A stretch of 64,000 nucleotides of DNA, from assembly GCA_964538615.1 (NCBI GenBank), contig CAZIGK010000001.1, positions 1-64,000 of the forward strand, in the 5' to 3' direction. Under the pieces are notes generated by a model that did no database searches, had not been told where the DNA came from, and worked only from the letters and a program-made list of their open reading frames with translations. A program made the position numbers and the translations under genes. The stretch comes from CAZIGK01 sp964538615. GTDB taxonomy: Bacteria; Pseudomonadota; Alphaproteobacteria; Rickettsiales; RI-342. Positions within the stretch are counted from its first letter, which is position 1. Each line of letters opens with the position of its first letter. Of the stretch, positions 36,036 through 45,066 are shown piece by piece.

Positions 36036-36064
36036 CGCCATGCTGCACGACTTGTGGCATGGCG
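36036..36064. other. hairpin between sdhA and sdhB
   Basis: CGCCATGC (36036-36043) pairs with GCATGGCG (36057-36064); eight T follow shortly on the plus strand, which is A8 before the hairpin in the sdh transcript. It could stabilise the upstream message or act as a terminator for antisense transcription. Confidence 0.5.
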
Positions 36065-36083
36065 AGCGTTTTTTTTCAGTAAC

Positions 36084-37880
36084 TTAGTAAACCCGTGCTT
36101 TTGGCGCGATGGGTTGCACTTCGTTGCTGAGGGTGTGCATATGCACGGGGCGATAGTCTATGGTCACCTTGCCTTTGCTATCCAGCCAGGTGATGGTATG
36201 TTTCATCCAGTTCTTATCATCCCGATCCGGATAATCTTCCCGCGCATGGGCGCCACGGCTTTCTTTGCGGTTTTCCGCACCATGCATGGTGACCACGGCC
36301 TGCCCCAGCAGGTTATCCAGTTCAAGAGCTTCCATCAGGTCGCTGTTCCAGACCATACCACGGTCTGTAATGCCAATATCCCGATATTGCTTGAAGACTT
36401 CGTCTATCATCTGCACGCCTTCTTCCAGTGTTTCCTGCGTGCGGAAGACGGCGGCGTGATTCTGCATAACCCGCTGCATCTGGCCACGGATGGCAGAGGT
36501 TGGGGCTGCTCCCTGACTGTGACGGATTTTATCCAGACGTGCGATGGCGTGTTCGCCCGCATTCTCTCCCAACGGCTTATGGGGAGCATTGGGTTTAAGG
36601 ATTTCCGCTGCGCGCTTGGCGGCGGCGCGGCCAAACACCACCAGATCCAGCAGAGAGTTGGAACCAAGGCGGTTTGCGCCATGCACGGAAACGCAGGCGG
36701 CTTCCCCGATGGCCATGAGGCCGGGGATAACATGACCGGGGTTGCCCCCTTTGAGGGTTACCACTTCCCCGTGATAATTGGTGGGGATGCCTCCCATATT
36801 GTAGTGCACGGTCGGCAGTACGGGGATGGGTTGTTTGGTGACGTCCACTCCGGCAAAGACACGGGCGGATTCCGCGATGCCGGGGAGACGTTTGTGAATA
36901 ATATCCGGATCCAGATGATCCAGATGCAGGTAGATGTGGTCTTTTTGTGGGCCAACACCACGCCCTTCCCGAATTTCGACGGTCATGGCGCGGCTGACGA
37001 CATCTCTGGATGCGAGGTCTTTGGCTTTGGGGGCATAACGCTCCATGAAGCGTTCTCCTTCCGAGTTCACCAGATAACCGCCTTCCCCGCGTACGCCTTC
37101 GGTAATCAGGCAGCCCGCACCATAAATACCGGTGGGGTGGAACTGGACGAACTCCATATCCTGTAGGGGCAGGCCGGCACGCAATACCATGCCATTACCA
37201 TCCCCCGTGCAGGTATGAGCAGAGGTGCAGGAGAAATAGGCGCGGCCATAGCCACCTGTTGCCAGCACCACCATGTGGGCGCGGAAACGGTGCAGGGTGC
37301 CTTCGGCCAGATCCCATGCCATGACACCACGGCAGGCGCCTTCGTCATCCATGATGAGATCCAGCGCGAAAAACTCCACGAAGAACTTGGCATTGTGCTT
37401 GAGAGCTTGCGTGTAGAGCGTGTGCAAAATGGCATGTCCGGTGCGGTCGGCCGCAGCACAGGTGCGTTGCGCGGCAGGGCCTTCGCCAAATTTAGTGGTC
37501 ATGCCGCCGAAGGCACGTTGGTAGATTTTACCATCTTCCCGGCGAGAGAATGGTACGCCGTAATGTTCCAGCTCAATCACCGCATCCGCAGCGTTTTTAC
37601 ACATATATTCAATGGCGTCCTGATCGCCCAGCCAGTCAGAACCTTTCACGGTATCATACATGTGCCAGCGCCAGTCATCATCCCCCATATTTCCGAGAGC
37701 AGCAGAGATACCGCCCTGAGCGGCCACCGTATGGCTGCGGGTGGGAAATACTTTGGTGATGCAGGCGGTATTCAGCCCTTCAGCCGCCATGCCAAAGGTT
37801 GCGCGCAGGCCTGCGCCGCCCGCACCGACCACCACCACGTCATATTCATGATCAATCACTTGATAGGCTTGAGTTACCAT
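36084..37880 (-). CDS. sdhA: succinate dehydrogenase flavoprotein subunit
   Basis: The 598-residue catalytic subunit oxidising succinate to fumarate. It shows the FAD-binding GAGGAGLRA, the covalent-flavin segment TRSHTVAAQGGI, the active-site region GERFMERYAP and RLGSNSLLDLVVFGR. ATG at 37878-37880 gives MVTQAYQVIDHEYDVVVVG; a TTG eight codons upstream would run into the sdhD stop region. It lies 13 bp after sdhD. Confidence 0.97.
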   Translation of the reverse strand: MVTQAYQVIDHEYDVVVVGAGGAGLRATFGMAAEGLNTACITKVFPTRSHTVAAQGGISAALGNMGDDDWRWHMYDTVKGSDWLGDQDAIEYMCKNAADAVIELEHYGVPFSRREDGKIYQRAFGGMTTKFGEGPAAQRTCAAADRTGHAILHTLYTQALKHNAKFFVEFFALDLIMDDEGACRGVMAWDLAEGTLHRFRAHMVVLATGGYGRAYFSCTSAHTCTGDGNGMVLRAGLPLQDMEFVQFHPTGIYGAGCLITEGVRGEGGYLVNSEGERFMERYAPKAKDLASRDVVSRAMTVEIREGRGVGPQKDHIYLHLDHLDPDIIHKRLPGIAESARVFAGVDVTKQPIPVLPTVHYNMGGIPTNYHGEVVTLKGGNPGHVIPGLMAIGEAACVSVHGANRLGSNSLLDLVVFGRAAAKRAAEILKPNAPHKPLGENAGEHAIARLDKIRHSQGAAPTSAIRGQMQRVMQNHAAVFRTQETLEEGVQMIDEVFKQYRDIGITDRGMVWNSDLMEALELDNLLGQAVVTMHGAENRKESRGAHAREDYPDRDDKNWMKHTITWLDSKGKVTIDYRPVHMHTLSNEVQPIAPKARVY

Positions 37881-37893
37881 CGCCAGATCCGCC

Positions 37894-38286
37894 TTATGCA
37901 ACAAAGTGTAGTTTTAGCACGCCCAAAATCCCTAGTCCCGCGAAGAGGAAACAGGCAAAACGGGTAAGAATGATGAGGGTGTGACGCAGAAAAATATCGG
38001 AGATATAATCCTCCAGCACGACTTGCACGCCCAGATAACCATGGTAAAACATAGCGAGCAAAAACAGAATGGCCAGCAGCAGGTGATGTGCGGCGGAGAA
38101 ATATTCGCGCAGGGCATCCACCGGTTGCCCGGCCAGCAGACTGAGCGAAAAGACAAACCAGATAGTCAACACAATAAGCGCCAGAGCCGTGGTGCGCTGC
38201 ACCCACCAGTGGTGCACCCCATATTTAGCAGACCCCAACCCACGCACCTTAGCCAGCGGGGTTTGCAGAACCGGTTTTTGCGACAT
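37894..38286 (-). CDS. sdhD: succinate dehydrogenase membrane anchor SdhD
   Basis: A 130-residue protein with three transmembrane segments and conserved HHWWVQRTTALAL near the N-terminus; AMFYHGYLGVQVVLEDYI carries the heme b/quinone-site residues H and D-Y. ATG at 38284-38286 is preceded by AGAGGTG. It lies between sdhC and sdhA. Confidence 0.94.
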   Translation of the reverse strand: MSQKPVLQTPLAKVRGLGSAKYGVHHWWVQRTTALALIVLTIWFVFSLSLLAGQPVDALREYFSAAHHLLLAILFLLAMFYHGYLGVQVVLEDYISDIFLRHTLIILTRFACFLFAGLGILGVLKLHFVA

Positions 38287-38314
38287 GGTTGTCACCTCTC
38301 ATCCTGATATAATA

Positions 38315-38710
38315 TTAAACGTGAAAAAACAGGCAATATGCGGTTATAACAGCTAGCAAAACGGAACCTGCCAGTGCGATTTGGCCTGTGCGTTCCGCTG
38401 TGGGAACGCTGAACCCGTACCCTGCATCCCACGCGAGGTGACGGATACCATTCAGCAGATGATAATAAAACGCCAGTGACCAGAGGATAAGAGCTATTTT
38501 ACCGGGAATGGAGCGAAATATCTCCGCCATTTGGACATAGCTATAGGGAGCATAGGCTGCGGTGTAGAACCAGAGAGCAATGACCACGGCAGATAGGCTG
38601 AGCATCAACCCACTGGCGCGATGCAAAATAGACGTGATCATGGAAATTTGCCAGCGGTAGATACCGATGTGCGGAGACAATGGCCGTGGACGGGAAAGTT
38701 TTTCCTGCAT
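38315..38710 (-). CDS. sdhC: succinate dehydrogenase cytochrome b556 subunit
   Basis: A 131-residue subunit with RPLSPHIGIYRWQ and SILHRASGLML (the S-x-x-H-R-x-[ST]-G motif) and HLLNGIRHLAWDAG, which holds the axial heme histidine. Three transmembrane segments. ATG at 38708-38710 is chosen over upstream in-frame codons because of GAAGGG before it. First gene of sdhCDAB. Confidence 0.95.
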   Translation of the reverse strand: MQEKLSRPRPLSPHIGIYRWQISMITSILHRASGLMLSLSAVVIALWFYTAAYAPYSYVQMAEIFRSIPGKIALILWSLAFYYHLLNGIRHLAWDAGYGFSVPTAERTGQIALAGSVLLAVITAYCLFFHV

Positions 38711-38835
38711 GGGAATGCCCTTCGTCAGAGATATCGTAGGTTGCCGCTTATACAACGTGTGCCATAGAAAGACAATGCCCGGTTTTTGTAGAATGGCAAA
38801 GTTACAAAAATGTAAACTATGGGCGACAAGTTATT

Positions 38836-38854
38836 GCAAACAATTATCATTTTC
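38836..38854 (-). promoter_or_regulatory. Fur-like box upstream of sdhC
   Basis: On the minus strand the sequence reads GAAAATGATAATTGTTTGC, matching 14 of 19 positions of the classical Fur box GATAATGATAATCATTATC. It lies 126 bp upstream of sdhC in the sdhC-mipZ divergent gap. Binding is inferred. Confidence 0.5.
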
Positions 38855-39148
38855 AAAGCACCCACAGGCGTGTGAGCATAGACGATAATGTGTGCAGAAA
38901 AATGGTAAAAAATTGACTAATAAGACGTGACTTTCCAAGGTCAGAATGCTATATCTGGTAGTGACGGTAGCAAACGGATACTATTAGGTTCTTCATCCGT
39001 CGTGTGTTCGGTGGACAGGAACAGCCAATGTGTGCAAGGTGATACGAAAGCAGAGCATTCAGCGCAACGTATTGCAGTTCAGGACACGGGTTGTTGCGGC
39101 ACATGAAACCGAAGGTTTGACGGAACCTGAGCAGGCAGAGGATAGATT
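38855..39148. other. non-coding gap upstream of mipZ
   Basis: No gene was recognised. The region probably holds the mipZ promoter. GAGCAGGCAGAGG lies just before the mipZ ATG pair. Confidence 0.35.
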
Positions 39149-40195
39149 ATGATGCAGGTGGCGACCCCGGACAATCAGACAGCCCATGTCATTGTGGTTG
39201 GCAATGAAAAAGGGGGATCGGGCAAGACCACGACATCCATGCATTTGATTATTGGATTGCTGAAACTGGGTTTTCGTGTGGGATCTATGGATATTGATTC
39301 CCGCCAGAAGAGCCTGAGCCGCTATTTGGAAAACCGGCAGAATTACAGCCGCAAGCATCAGGTTTCCCTTTCACAGCCCACGCATCAGGTGGTGGTGCGT
39401 AGTCCATTCTCCACCGTTGATGAGATGGAAGAAGATGAGCATTTTCGCTTTACGGAATCTCTGCGTATGCTGGCACGAGACCATGATTTTGTGGTCATTG
39501 ATAGCCCTGGTTCGGATATGTATTTGTCCCGTCTGGCGCATTCTATGGCGAATACGGTGATTACGCCCATCAACGATAGTTTTATTGATCTGGATGTTTT
39601 GGCGCATGTGAATGCAGAGACATCGGCCATGGAGCGACCCAGCATTTATAGTGAAATGCTGTGGGAACAAAAAATGAACCGTGCCCGCCGGGGACAGCCC
39701 ACAATGGACTGGATTGTGATGCGCAATCGCCTGAGTAATCTGGATGCACGCAACAAACGGCGTATGGCCGATGTGGTGGAGCATTTGGGGCAGCGTATTG
39801 GGTTTCGGGTGGCGCCGGGCTTTGGGGAGCGGGTTATTTTTCGGGAGTTGTTTCTGGAAGGGCTGACGGTCATGGATCTGGATCGGGAGCAGCCGGGGGT
39901 ATCCTTGTCTATGTCACATATTGCAGCACGGGAAGAAGTGCGCCAGTTGCTAAAAACACTGGGAATCCCCAAAATACTGGATGCGATGCAGGCAAGTGGT
40001 AAGCCCGGTGGTCGTAAGAGTGAGCGAGCCAAGCCATCCTCTCAGCCTGCTCCGGTCACTGAACGCAGTGCGGAGGGGAATAGTGCCTGTACGTCTTCCC
40101 CTACCGGGCAGGGAGAAGCGCGAAGCACTGCCGGCATGCATGACGGGATGCGGAGCATATCCTTAACGGGGCATGCCATGGCAACCGCAGCCTGA
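39149..40195 (+). CDS. mipZ: division-plane positioning ATPase MipZ
   Basis: MipZ is a ParA-like ATPase specific to alphaproteobacteria that forms a gradient from ParB at the poles and keeps FtsZ at midcell. The 348-residue protein has deviant Walker A EKGGSGKTTTSMH, the MipZ-type MDIDSRQKSLSRYLENR, IDSPGSDMYLSRLAHSMA, TPINDSFIDLDVL and RNRLSNLDARNKRRM, then GFRVAPGFGERVIFRELF. The C-terminal 60 residues are low complexity. Start is ATG 39149 or the adjacent ATG 39152. Its 3' end overlaps the J-domain gene. A parS site is at 32663. Confidence 0.96.
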   Translation: MMQVATPDNQTAHVIVVGNEKGGSGKTTTSMHLIIGLLKLGFRVGSMDIDSRQKSLSRYLENRQNYSRKHQVSLSQPTHQVVVRSPFSTVDEMEEDEHFRFTESLRMLARDHDFVVIDSPGSDMYLSRLAHSMANTVITPINDSFIDLDVLAHVNAETSAMERPSIYSEMLWEQKMNRARRGQPTMDWIVMRNRLSNLDARNKRRMADVVEHLGQRIGFRVAPGFGERVIFRELFLEGLTVMDLDREQPGVSLSMSHIAAREEVRQLLKTLGIPKILDAMQASGKPGGRKSERAKPSSQPAPVTERSAEGNSACTSSPTGQGEARSTAGMHDGMRSISLTGHAMATAA

Positions 40196-40745
40196 GGACA
40201 AGCGTAAGCTTATGTTGTATCTGGTCGCTGGTATTGCTGCACTGGTACTGGGCTGGAGCCTGATAAAAATTCTATCACAAACACCGTTGGATTTACTGAC
40301 GCGAGTCGCCCCTTGGTTGGGGGTTCTGGCCTTGCTGGGGCTGGCCTTGCTGATGCTGCGTTTGGGGCAACCGCAGGCGGCTTCTGCCGGGGTGGTTCTG
40401 GCAGCCGTTTATGCGCTAATGCGACGATATAGTTGGTGGCTTCTGGGGGCTGTGGCTATGCTATGGCGGCGTAAAAAGCAGGGCGCAACGGGCGATGGCG
40501 CCAGCGAAGACAACACCCGTGGGCGGCGCAGCAAAGCAGGAAAACAAACCGCCAGTATGAGCCGGGAAGAAGCACGTGCGATTCTGGGGGTAAGCAAAAC
40601 GGCTTCGCGTCAGGAGATTGTGAGTGCCTACCGCAAACTGATGCAAAAAAATCACCCGGACAAAGGTGGAAGTGCTTATTTAAGCCAGCAAATACATCAG
40701 GCCAAAGAAACCTTACTGAAGGATATGCCCCATGACGAGCCGTAA
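40173..40745 (+). CDS. membrane-anchored J-domain protein
   Basis: A 190-residue protein with three hydrophobic segments (about 15-33, 45-62 and 70-96) and a C-terminal J domain (about 128-185: SREEARAILGVSKTAS ... YRKLMQKNHPDKGG) containing the HPD motif. It resembles the DjlA/Pam18-like membrane co-chaperones that recruit DnaK at the membrane. It overlaps mipZ by 23 bp and the next gene by 14 bp, so three genes form a tight unit. Confidence 0.9.
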   Translation: MPWQPQPEDKRKLMLYLVAGIAALVLGWSLIKILSQTPLDLLTRVAPWLGVLALLGLALLMLRLGQPQAASAGVVLAAVYALMRRYSWWLLGAVAMLWRRKKQGATGDGASEDNTRGRRSKAGKQTASMSREEARAILGVSKTASRQEIVSAYRKLMQKNHPDKGGSAYLSQQIHQAKETLLKDMPHDEP

Positions 40746-42171
40746 TGCCCCTGCCCTGCCGGAACAGGCAGCTGTAACGCCTTTACCTTCCAGTATTTTG
40801 CGTGAATATGATATTCGGGGAGTGGTGGGGGAAACACTCTTGCCTGAACATGCGTATGCTATTGGGCGTGGGTTTGCCTTATCGGTACGGGCACAGTACC
40901 ACGACGCAACACGCATTGCGGTGGGATATGATGGTCGATTGAGTTCTCCGGCATTGGAAGCAGAAGTGGTGCGCGGCATTACGGACATCGGGCTGGATGC
41001 TATATGTATTGGCTGTGGCCCTACTCCTATGCTCTACCATGCCAGCGTTACCTTGCGTGCGGATGCGGGGATTATGATTACGGGATCGCATAACCCGCCT
41101 TCGCACAATGGGTTTAAAATGCTGGTGCGGGGTAAACCTTTATTTGGTAAAGACATTCAGGAACTTGGGCAACGGGCGGTTCAGCCGGTGGAATCCACAC
41201 ACAAAGGTCTGGTGGAGCGGCATAATATTCAGGCCGCGTATGTGGACTATCTGGTGCAAAGCTATGGTACGGGCGAAAGGCCGCTGCGTGTCGTATGGGA
41301 CGCTGGCAATGGTGCCGCAGGTGAAGTGATGCAGGCACTTGCCGCCCGATTACCGGGACAGCATCATCTGCTCTTTGAACAGATTGACGGGCATTTTCCG
41401 AACCATCACCCGGATCCATCTGTCCCGGCGAACATGCAGGATTTGATTGCTGCCGTGAAAAAGCACGCGGCGGATATAGGTATCGCTTTTGATGGGGATG
41501 GTGACCGTATTGGGCTGGTGGATGGTGAAGGGCATATCTGGTGGGGGGATCAGATGATGCAACTGCTGGCAAAGGACGTGCTGGCAAAGCAGCCGGGCGC
41601 CACCATTATTGCGGATGTAAAAGCCAGCCAAACCCTGTTTGATGCCATCGCCGCCATGGGAGGCAAACCGCTGATGTGGAAAACCGGGCATTCGCTGGTG
41701 AAAGCAAAAATGGCAGAGATAGGGGCGCCATTGGCCGGAGAAATGAGTGGCCATATTTTCTTTGCAGAAAACCATGGTTTTGATGATGCATTGTTTGCGG
41801 CGGTGCGAATGCTGAAGATTTTGAGCCATATGACTGCATCGCTGGCAGAGGTATATCATACCCTGCCCCACCCGCATAACACGCCAGAAATTCGGATTGA
41901 ATGTGAAGGATTTGACAAGTTTCGTATGGTGCAAAACCTCCAGCAGCAGTTGCGGCATCAGGGGGTAGCTTTTAGCGATGTGGATGGGGTGAGGGCACGG
42001 AATGCAGATGGCTGGTGGTTGCTGCGGGCATCGAATACACAGTCTGTATTGGTGGCACGGTGCGAAGGAAAAGACCCCGCTGCCCTTGAGCGTTTGAAGG
42101 CCGGGTTAAAACAGTGGGTGGAGGCGGAAGGGCTGCCCGTGCCAGAAGAATTATTGCCTGTGCGCGTATGA
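40732..42171 (+). CDS. phosphomannomutase/phosphoglucomutase
   Basis: A 479-residue alpha-D-phosphohexomutase of the AlgC/ManB type, interconverting hexose 6- and 1-phosphates for surface polysaccharides. It has REYDIRGVVG at the N-terminus, the phosphoserine loop TGSHNPPSHNGFKM, the metal loop DGDGDRIGLVD, and the sugar-binding GEMSGHIFF. Whether mannose or glucose is preferred cannot be told from sequence. It overlaps the J-domain gene. Confidence 0.94.
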   Translation: MTSRNAPALPEQAAVTPLPSSILREYDIRGVVGETLLPEHAYAIGRGFALSVRAQYHDATRIAVGYDGRLSSPALEAEVVRGITDIGLDAICIGCGPTPMLYHASVTLRADAGIMITGSHNPPSHNGFKMLVRGKPLFGKDIQELGQRAVQPVESTHKGLVERHNIQAAYVDYLVQSYGTGERPLRVVWDAGNGAAGEVMQALAARLPGQHHLLFEQIDGHFPNHHPDPSVPANMQDLIAAVKKHAADIGIAFDGDGDRIGLVDGEGHIWWGDQMMQLLAKDVLAKQPGATIIADVKASQTLFDAIAAMGGKPLMWKTGHSLVKAKMAEIGAPLAGEMSGHIFFAENHGFDDALFAAVRMLKILSHMTASLAEVYHTLPHPHNTPEIRIECEGFDKFRMVQNLQQQLRHQGVAFSDVDGVRARNADGWWLLRASNTQSVLVARCEGKDPAALERLKAGLKQWVEAEGLPVPEELLPVRV

Positions 42172-42288
42172 TGTGAGCAATCCAGCCTCTCGCTGCTTGC
42201 ATTACAGGACAGGTAAGCGGCCACCGAGAGTCAGGACGCACAACCTTATGAAAACTCTGCCTCTGGCAGAATCCACTGGGAAGGAACA

Positions 42289-42326
42289 TGCCCCTCATGG
42301 ACTCAATTTGTGAGCCGTGAGGGGCA
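42289..42326. other. stem-loop between convergent genes
   Basis: TGCCCCTCA (42289-42297) and TGAGGGGCA (42318-42326) pair exactly around a 20-base loop. No clear T run follows on either strand, so it may be a weak bidirectional terminator for the phosphohexomutase and peroxidase genes. Confidence 0.5.
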
Positions 42327-42355
42327 AAACCATCGGTGGAAATGAGAGAAACGGA

Positions 42356-43318
42356 CTACTTCAGTAATTGCCCTTTATACTCACCCGTCAAGCTTTTCAA
42401 GAAGGCGACAATGGCCTGGGTTTCCTGTGGTTTGAGGTCTTCGCCCAATTGGTATTTGGCCATGAGTTTAACCGCCTGTTCCAATGTTTTAACCTGACCA
42501 TCGTGAAAATAAGGAGCGGTGAGGGCAACATTGCGCAGCATTGGCACTTTGAACATATATTTATCGGCTTCGTCTTTGGTGACGTTGTAGCGGCCATAGT
42601 CATTTTGTGTGACGTTACCACGATCGGTAAAATAATCCTCCGACATGGGTTGATAGCTATTGCCGCCAAGGTAGGGACCATTGTGACAGGCGTTACACCC
42701 TTTTTCCTGAAACAGATCCCAGCCTTTTTTCTCCAGGGCGGTTAAAGCTTTGGCGTCTCCTTTGAGAAACTTGTCAAAGCGAGAGTTGGGAGTGACGAGC
42801 GTTTTTTCAAACTCGGCAATTGCATCCGCAATATTGGCTTTGGTGATGCTGCCGCCATAGAGTTCATCGAACAGGGGTTTATAGGCTTTCTGGGTCGCGA
42901 CTTTCTTTTCTACATCCACCCATTTTGCGCCCATTTCTACCGGGTTTTCCACTGGACCCAGCGCCTGCTCCGCCAGATCTTTGGCGCGACCATCCCAGAA
43001 TTGGACAAAGTTATTGCCGGAATTGAACACGGTGGGGGAATTAACGCCACCCAACTGGCCTTTAATGCCTTTGGAGGTGGGGAGTCGATCCGTACCGCCT
43101 TTTTTCAGGTCATGACATGTGGCGCAGGAGACCGTGCCATCACCGGATAACAGGGGATCGTGGTAAAGTTTTTCTCCCAGTGCCGCTTTTGCTTCATGCA
43201 CCTTTACGCTTTCCGGAATAGGGGTAATGGCCGTGGGATCTGCGTCCTCTGCAAAGGCGGGTGTGGCAAGCCCCAGCACCAGGGACAACATGCAAATACG
43301 ACTTAGAAGCGCTTTCAT
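42356..43318 (-). CDS. diheme cytochrome c peroxidase
   Basis: A periplasmic enzyme reducing hydrogen peroxide with electrons from small c-type cytochromes. The 320-residue precursor has a signal peptide (cleavage after AFA) and two heme c motifs, CATCH at 65-69 and CNACH at 208-212, in the CcpA/MauG family layout; PTVFNSGNNFVQFWDGRA is typical. Its hemes need the Ccm system, part of which is in this window. ATG 43318 has AGAGGG upstream. A well-formed promoter and an ICE/Irr-type palindrome lie directly upstream, pointing to iron or heme control. Confidence 0.95.
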   Translation of the reverse strand: MKALLSRICMLSLVLGLATPAFAEDADPTAITPIPESVKVHEAKAALGEKLYHDPLLSGDGTVSCATCHDLKKGGTDRLPTSKGIKGQLGGVNSPTVFNSGNNFVQFWDGRAKDLAEQALGPVENPVEMGAKWVDVEKKVATQKAYKPLFDELYGGSITKANIADAIAEFEKTLVTPNSRFDKFLKGDAKALTALEKKGWDLFQEKGCNACHNGPYLGGNSYQPMSEDYFTDRGNVTQNDYGRYNVTKDEADKYMFKVPMLRNVALTAPYFHDGQVKTLEQAVKLMAKYQLGEDLKPQETQAIVAFLKSLTGEYKGQLLK

Positions 43319-43355
43319 AAAATATTTATCCCTCTTTGTCAGATTACGTCTTTAC

Positions 43356-43383
43356 ATATTACATCATACGCATGGGTATGCAA
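43356..43383 (-). promoter_or_regulatory. sigma-70-like promoter of the peroxidase gene
   Basis: On the minus strand TTGCAT (43383-43378) and TAATAT (43361-43356) are separated by 16 bp, about 40 bp before the peroxidase start. Confidence 0.55.
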
Positions 43384-43392
43384 TAGATATTC

Positions 43393-43407
43393 TTAGAATC
43401 ATTCTAA
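43393..43407. promoter_or_regulatory. ICE (Irr-type) iron control element
   Basis: TTAGAATCATTCTAA is a perfect palindrome matching the alphaproteobacterial iron control element TTAGAA-N3-TTCTAA bound by Irr. It lies 9 bp upstream of the -35 of the peroxidase promoter. Irr acts on heme status, which fits a diheme enzyme. Confidence 0.65.
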
Positions 43408-43576
43408 TTGACATTGCCCCCCTCCCCCATTTTGTCCGACAGGTTGAGGGGGGAAGCGTAAATCGGGCTTGTCAGGCTGAGGGGAATGCTCTACCTAGAC
43501 AAGATTCAGCCCAAGGCATGTGGTGGCTGATGATATTTGCCTCCATCGCAACGCACGGTGGCTGGCGGGGTCGTAT

Positions 43577-43653
<77 letters not shown>

Positions 43654-43723
43654 CGACACCGTGTGGAGCAAAAAAATCCGCCATGCGGAGTCTATGCGTT
43701 AGGAAACAATTGGGTGAACGGGC

Positions 43724-44773
43724 ATGGCTGGACAACAGATGACCACATTGGCAGGCAAACGCGTATTAACAGGCATTAAGCCCACCGGAAGGCCGCATTT
43801 GGGGAATTATCTGGGAGCGATTCAGCCCATGATCCGTATGTCGCGGCATGCAGGAGAAGCGTTGGTATTTATTGCCGATTTGCATGCGTTGAATGGTGGA
43901 CAAACTGCGCAAGATATTTGCCACAGCACCTATGAAATTGCTGCCTGCTATCTGGCACTGGGGCTGGATGTGGAAAAAGCAATTTTTTACCGTCAGTCTG
44001 ATGTGCCAGAGATTTATGCTCTGAACACCCTGTTGAGCAATGTGACCGCCAAAGGCTTACTCAACCGCGCCCATGCGTACAAAGATAAAGTTGCGAAAAA
44101 CATTGAAGAACTGGGGCGGGATGCGGATGACGCAATCAATATGGGGCTATTTAATTACCCGCTACTCATGGCAGCGGATATATTGCTGTACAATGCGGAT
44201 TTGGTGCCGGTGGGCAAAGACCAGAAGCAGCATTTGGAGATTGCGCGGGATATTGCGAGTTCTTTCAATCATCATTATGCGCAAGGCGAAGCTTTGCTAA
44301 CCCCGCCTGAGCCAGTGATTGAAGAGGATGTGGAAGCGATACCGGGCACAGACGGACGCAAAATGAGCAAGAGTTATGGCAATGTGATTCCTCTTTTTGG
44401 GGAAGAAAAAGCCATTAAAAAGGCCGTGATGGGGATTCAGACAGATTCTCGCTTACCGGACGAGCCGAAGGATGCGGATGATATTATTGTGTATCAAATC
44501 TACCGGTTATTTGCGGCCACCGAGCAAACTGACACGATGAAACGAGCCTTTGCAGAAGGTAAGCTTGGGTACGGGGATGCGAAAAAGCAATTGCTGGCAT
44601 GCCTTCAGGAGCGTTTTGCTGAGGCATCCGCTGAGTATCATCGGTTAATGGAAAACCGTGACGAGCTGGATGCGGCACTGGCCAGAGGCGCCAGCCGAGC
44701 GCGCAGCATTGCGCGGAGGCAACTGGCCAGCGTGAGCGAGCGGATGCTGGGGCGGGTGATTGAATTGCCGTAA
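43724..44773 (+). CDS. trpS: tryptophanyl-tRNA synthetase
   Basis: Class I synthetase charging tRNA-Trp. The 349-residue protein has the HIGH-equivalent TGIKPTGRPHLGNYLGAI and the KMSKSYGN signature, plus DLHALN and the GKDQKQHLEIARDIA segment. ATG 43724 is used; ATG 43739 (MTTLAGKRVLTG) is also possible. Downstream is the repeat cluster at 44787-45046. Confidence 0.96.
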   Translation: MAGQQMTTLAGKRVLTGIKPTGRPHLGNYLGAIQPMIRMSRHAGEALVFIADLHALNGGQTAQDICHSTYEIAACYLALGLDVEKAIFYRQSDVPEIYALNTLLSNVTAKGLLNRAHAYKDKVAKNIEELGRDADDAINMGLFNYPLLMAADILLYNADLVPVGKDQKQHLEIARDIASSFNHHYAQGEALLTPPEPVIEEDVEAIPGTDGRKMSKSYGNVIPLFGEEKAIKKAVMGIQTDSRLPDEPKDADDIIVYQIYRLFAATEQTDTMKRAFAEGKLGYGDAKKQLLACLQERFAEASAEYHRLMENRDELDAALARGASRARSIARRQLASVSERMLGRVIELP

Positions 44774-44786
44774 GGCAGAGCTTTGA

Positions 44787-45046
44787 GTGGATGCCTGCCT
44801 GCACAGGCATGACGGGGGTTTGTTACCTACACAAGGGACAAGAAGCGAGGACAGCAGTCCGAGCCCTTTAGTGAGCGTTAGCGAGAGGGGGCTTTAGCCC
44901 CGAATGCGTAGCGAGGCAAGTAGGCCGAGCGAAGCCAAGGGAAGGTTTTTCGTGGATGCCTGCCTGCGCAGGCATGACGGGGTTTGTTACCTACACAAGG
45001 GACAAGAAGCGAGGCAAGTAGGCCGAGCGAAGCCAAAGAAAGGTTG
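44787..45046. repeat. duplicated palindromic repeat cluster
   Basis: A 63-64 bp unit occurs twice in direct orientation (44787-44850 and 44952-45014) with only about two differences. It begins GTGGATGCCTGCCTGC, contains the hairpin ATGCCTGC/GCAGGCAT in copy 2, and ends ACAAGAAGCGAGG. A second unit, GCGAGGCAAGTAGGCCGAGC plus GAAGCCAA, follows near 44911-44946 and again at 45009-45046. It looks like a mobile REP-type element that duplicated locally between convergent trpS and the response regulator. Confidence 0.8.
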
Positions 45047-45066
45047 CGCGAGTGGAGGGAAACACG

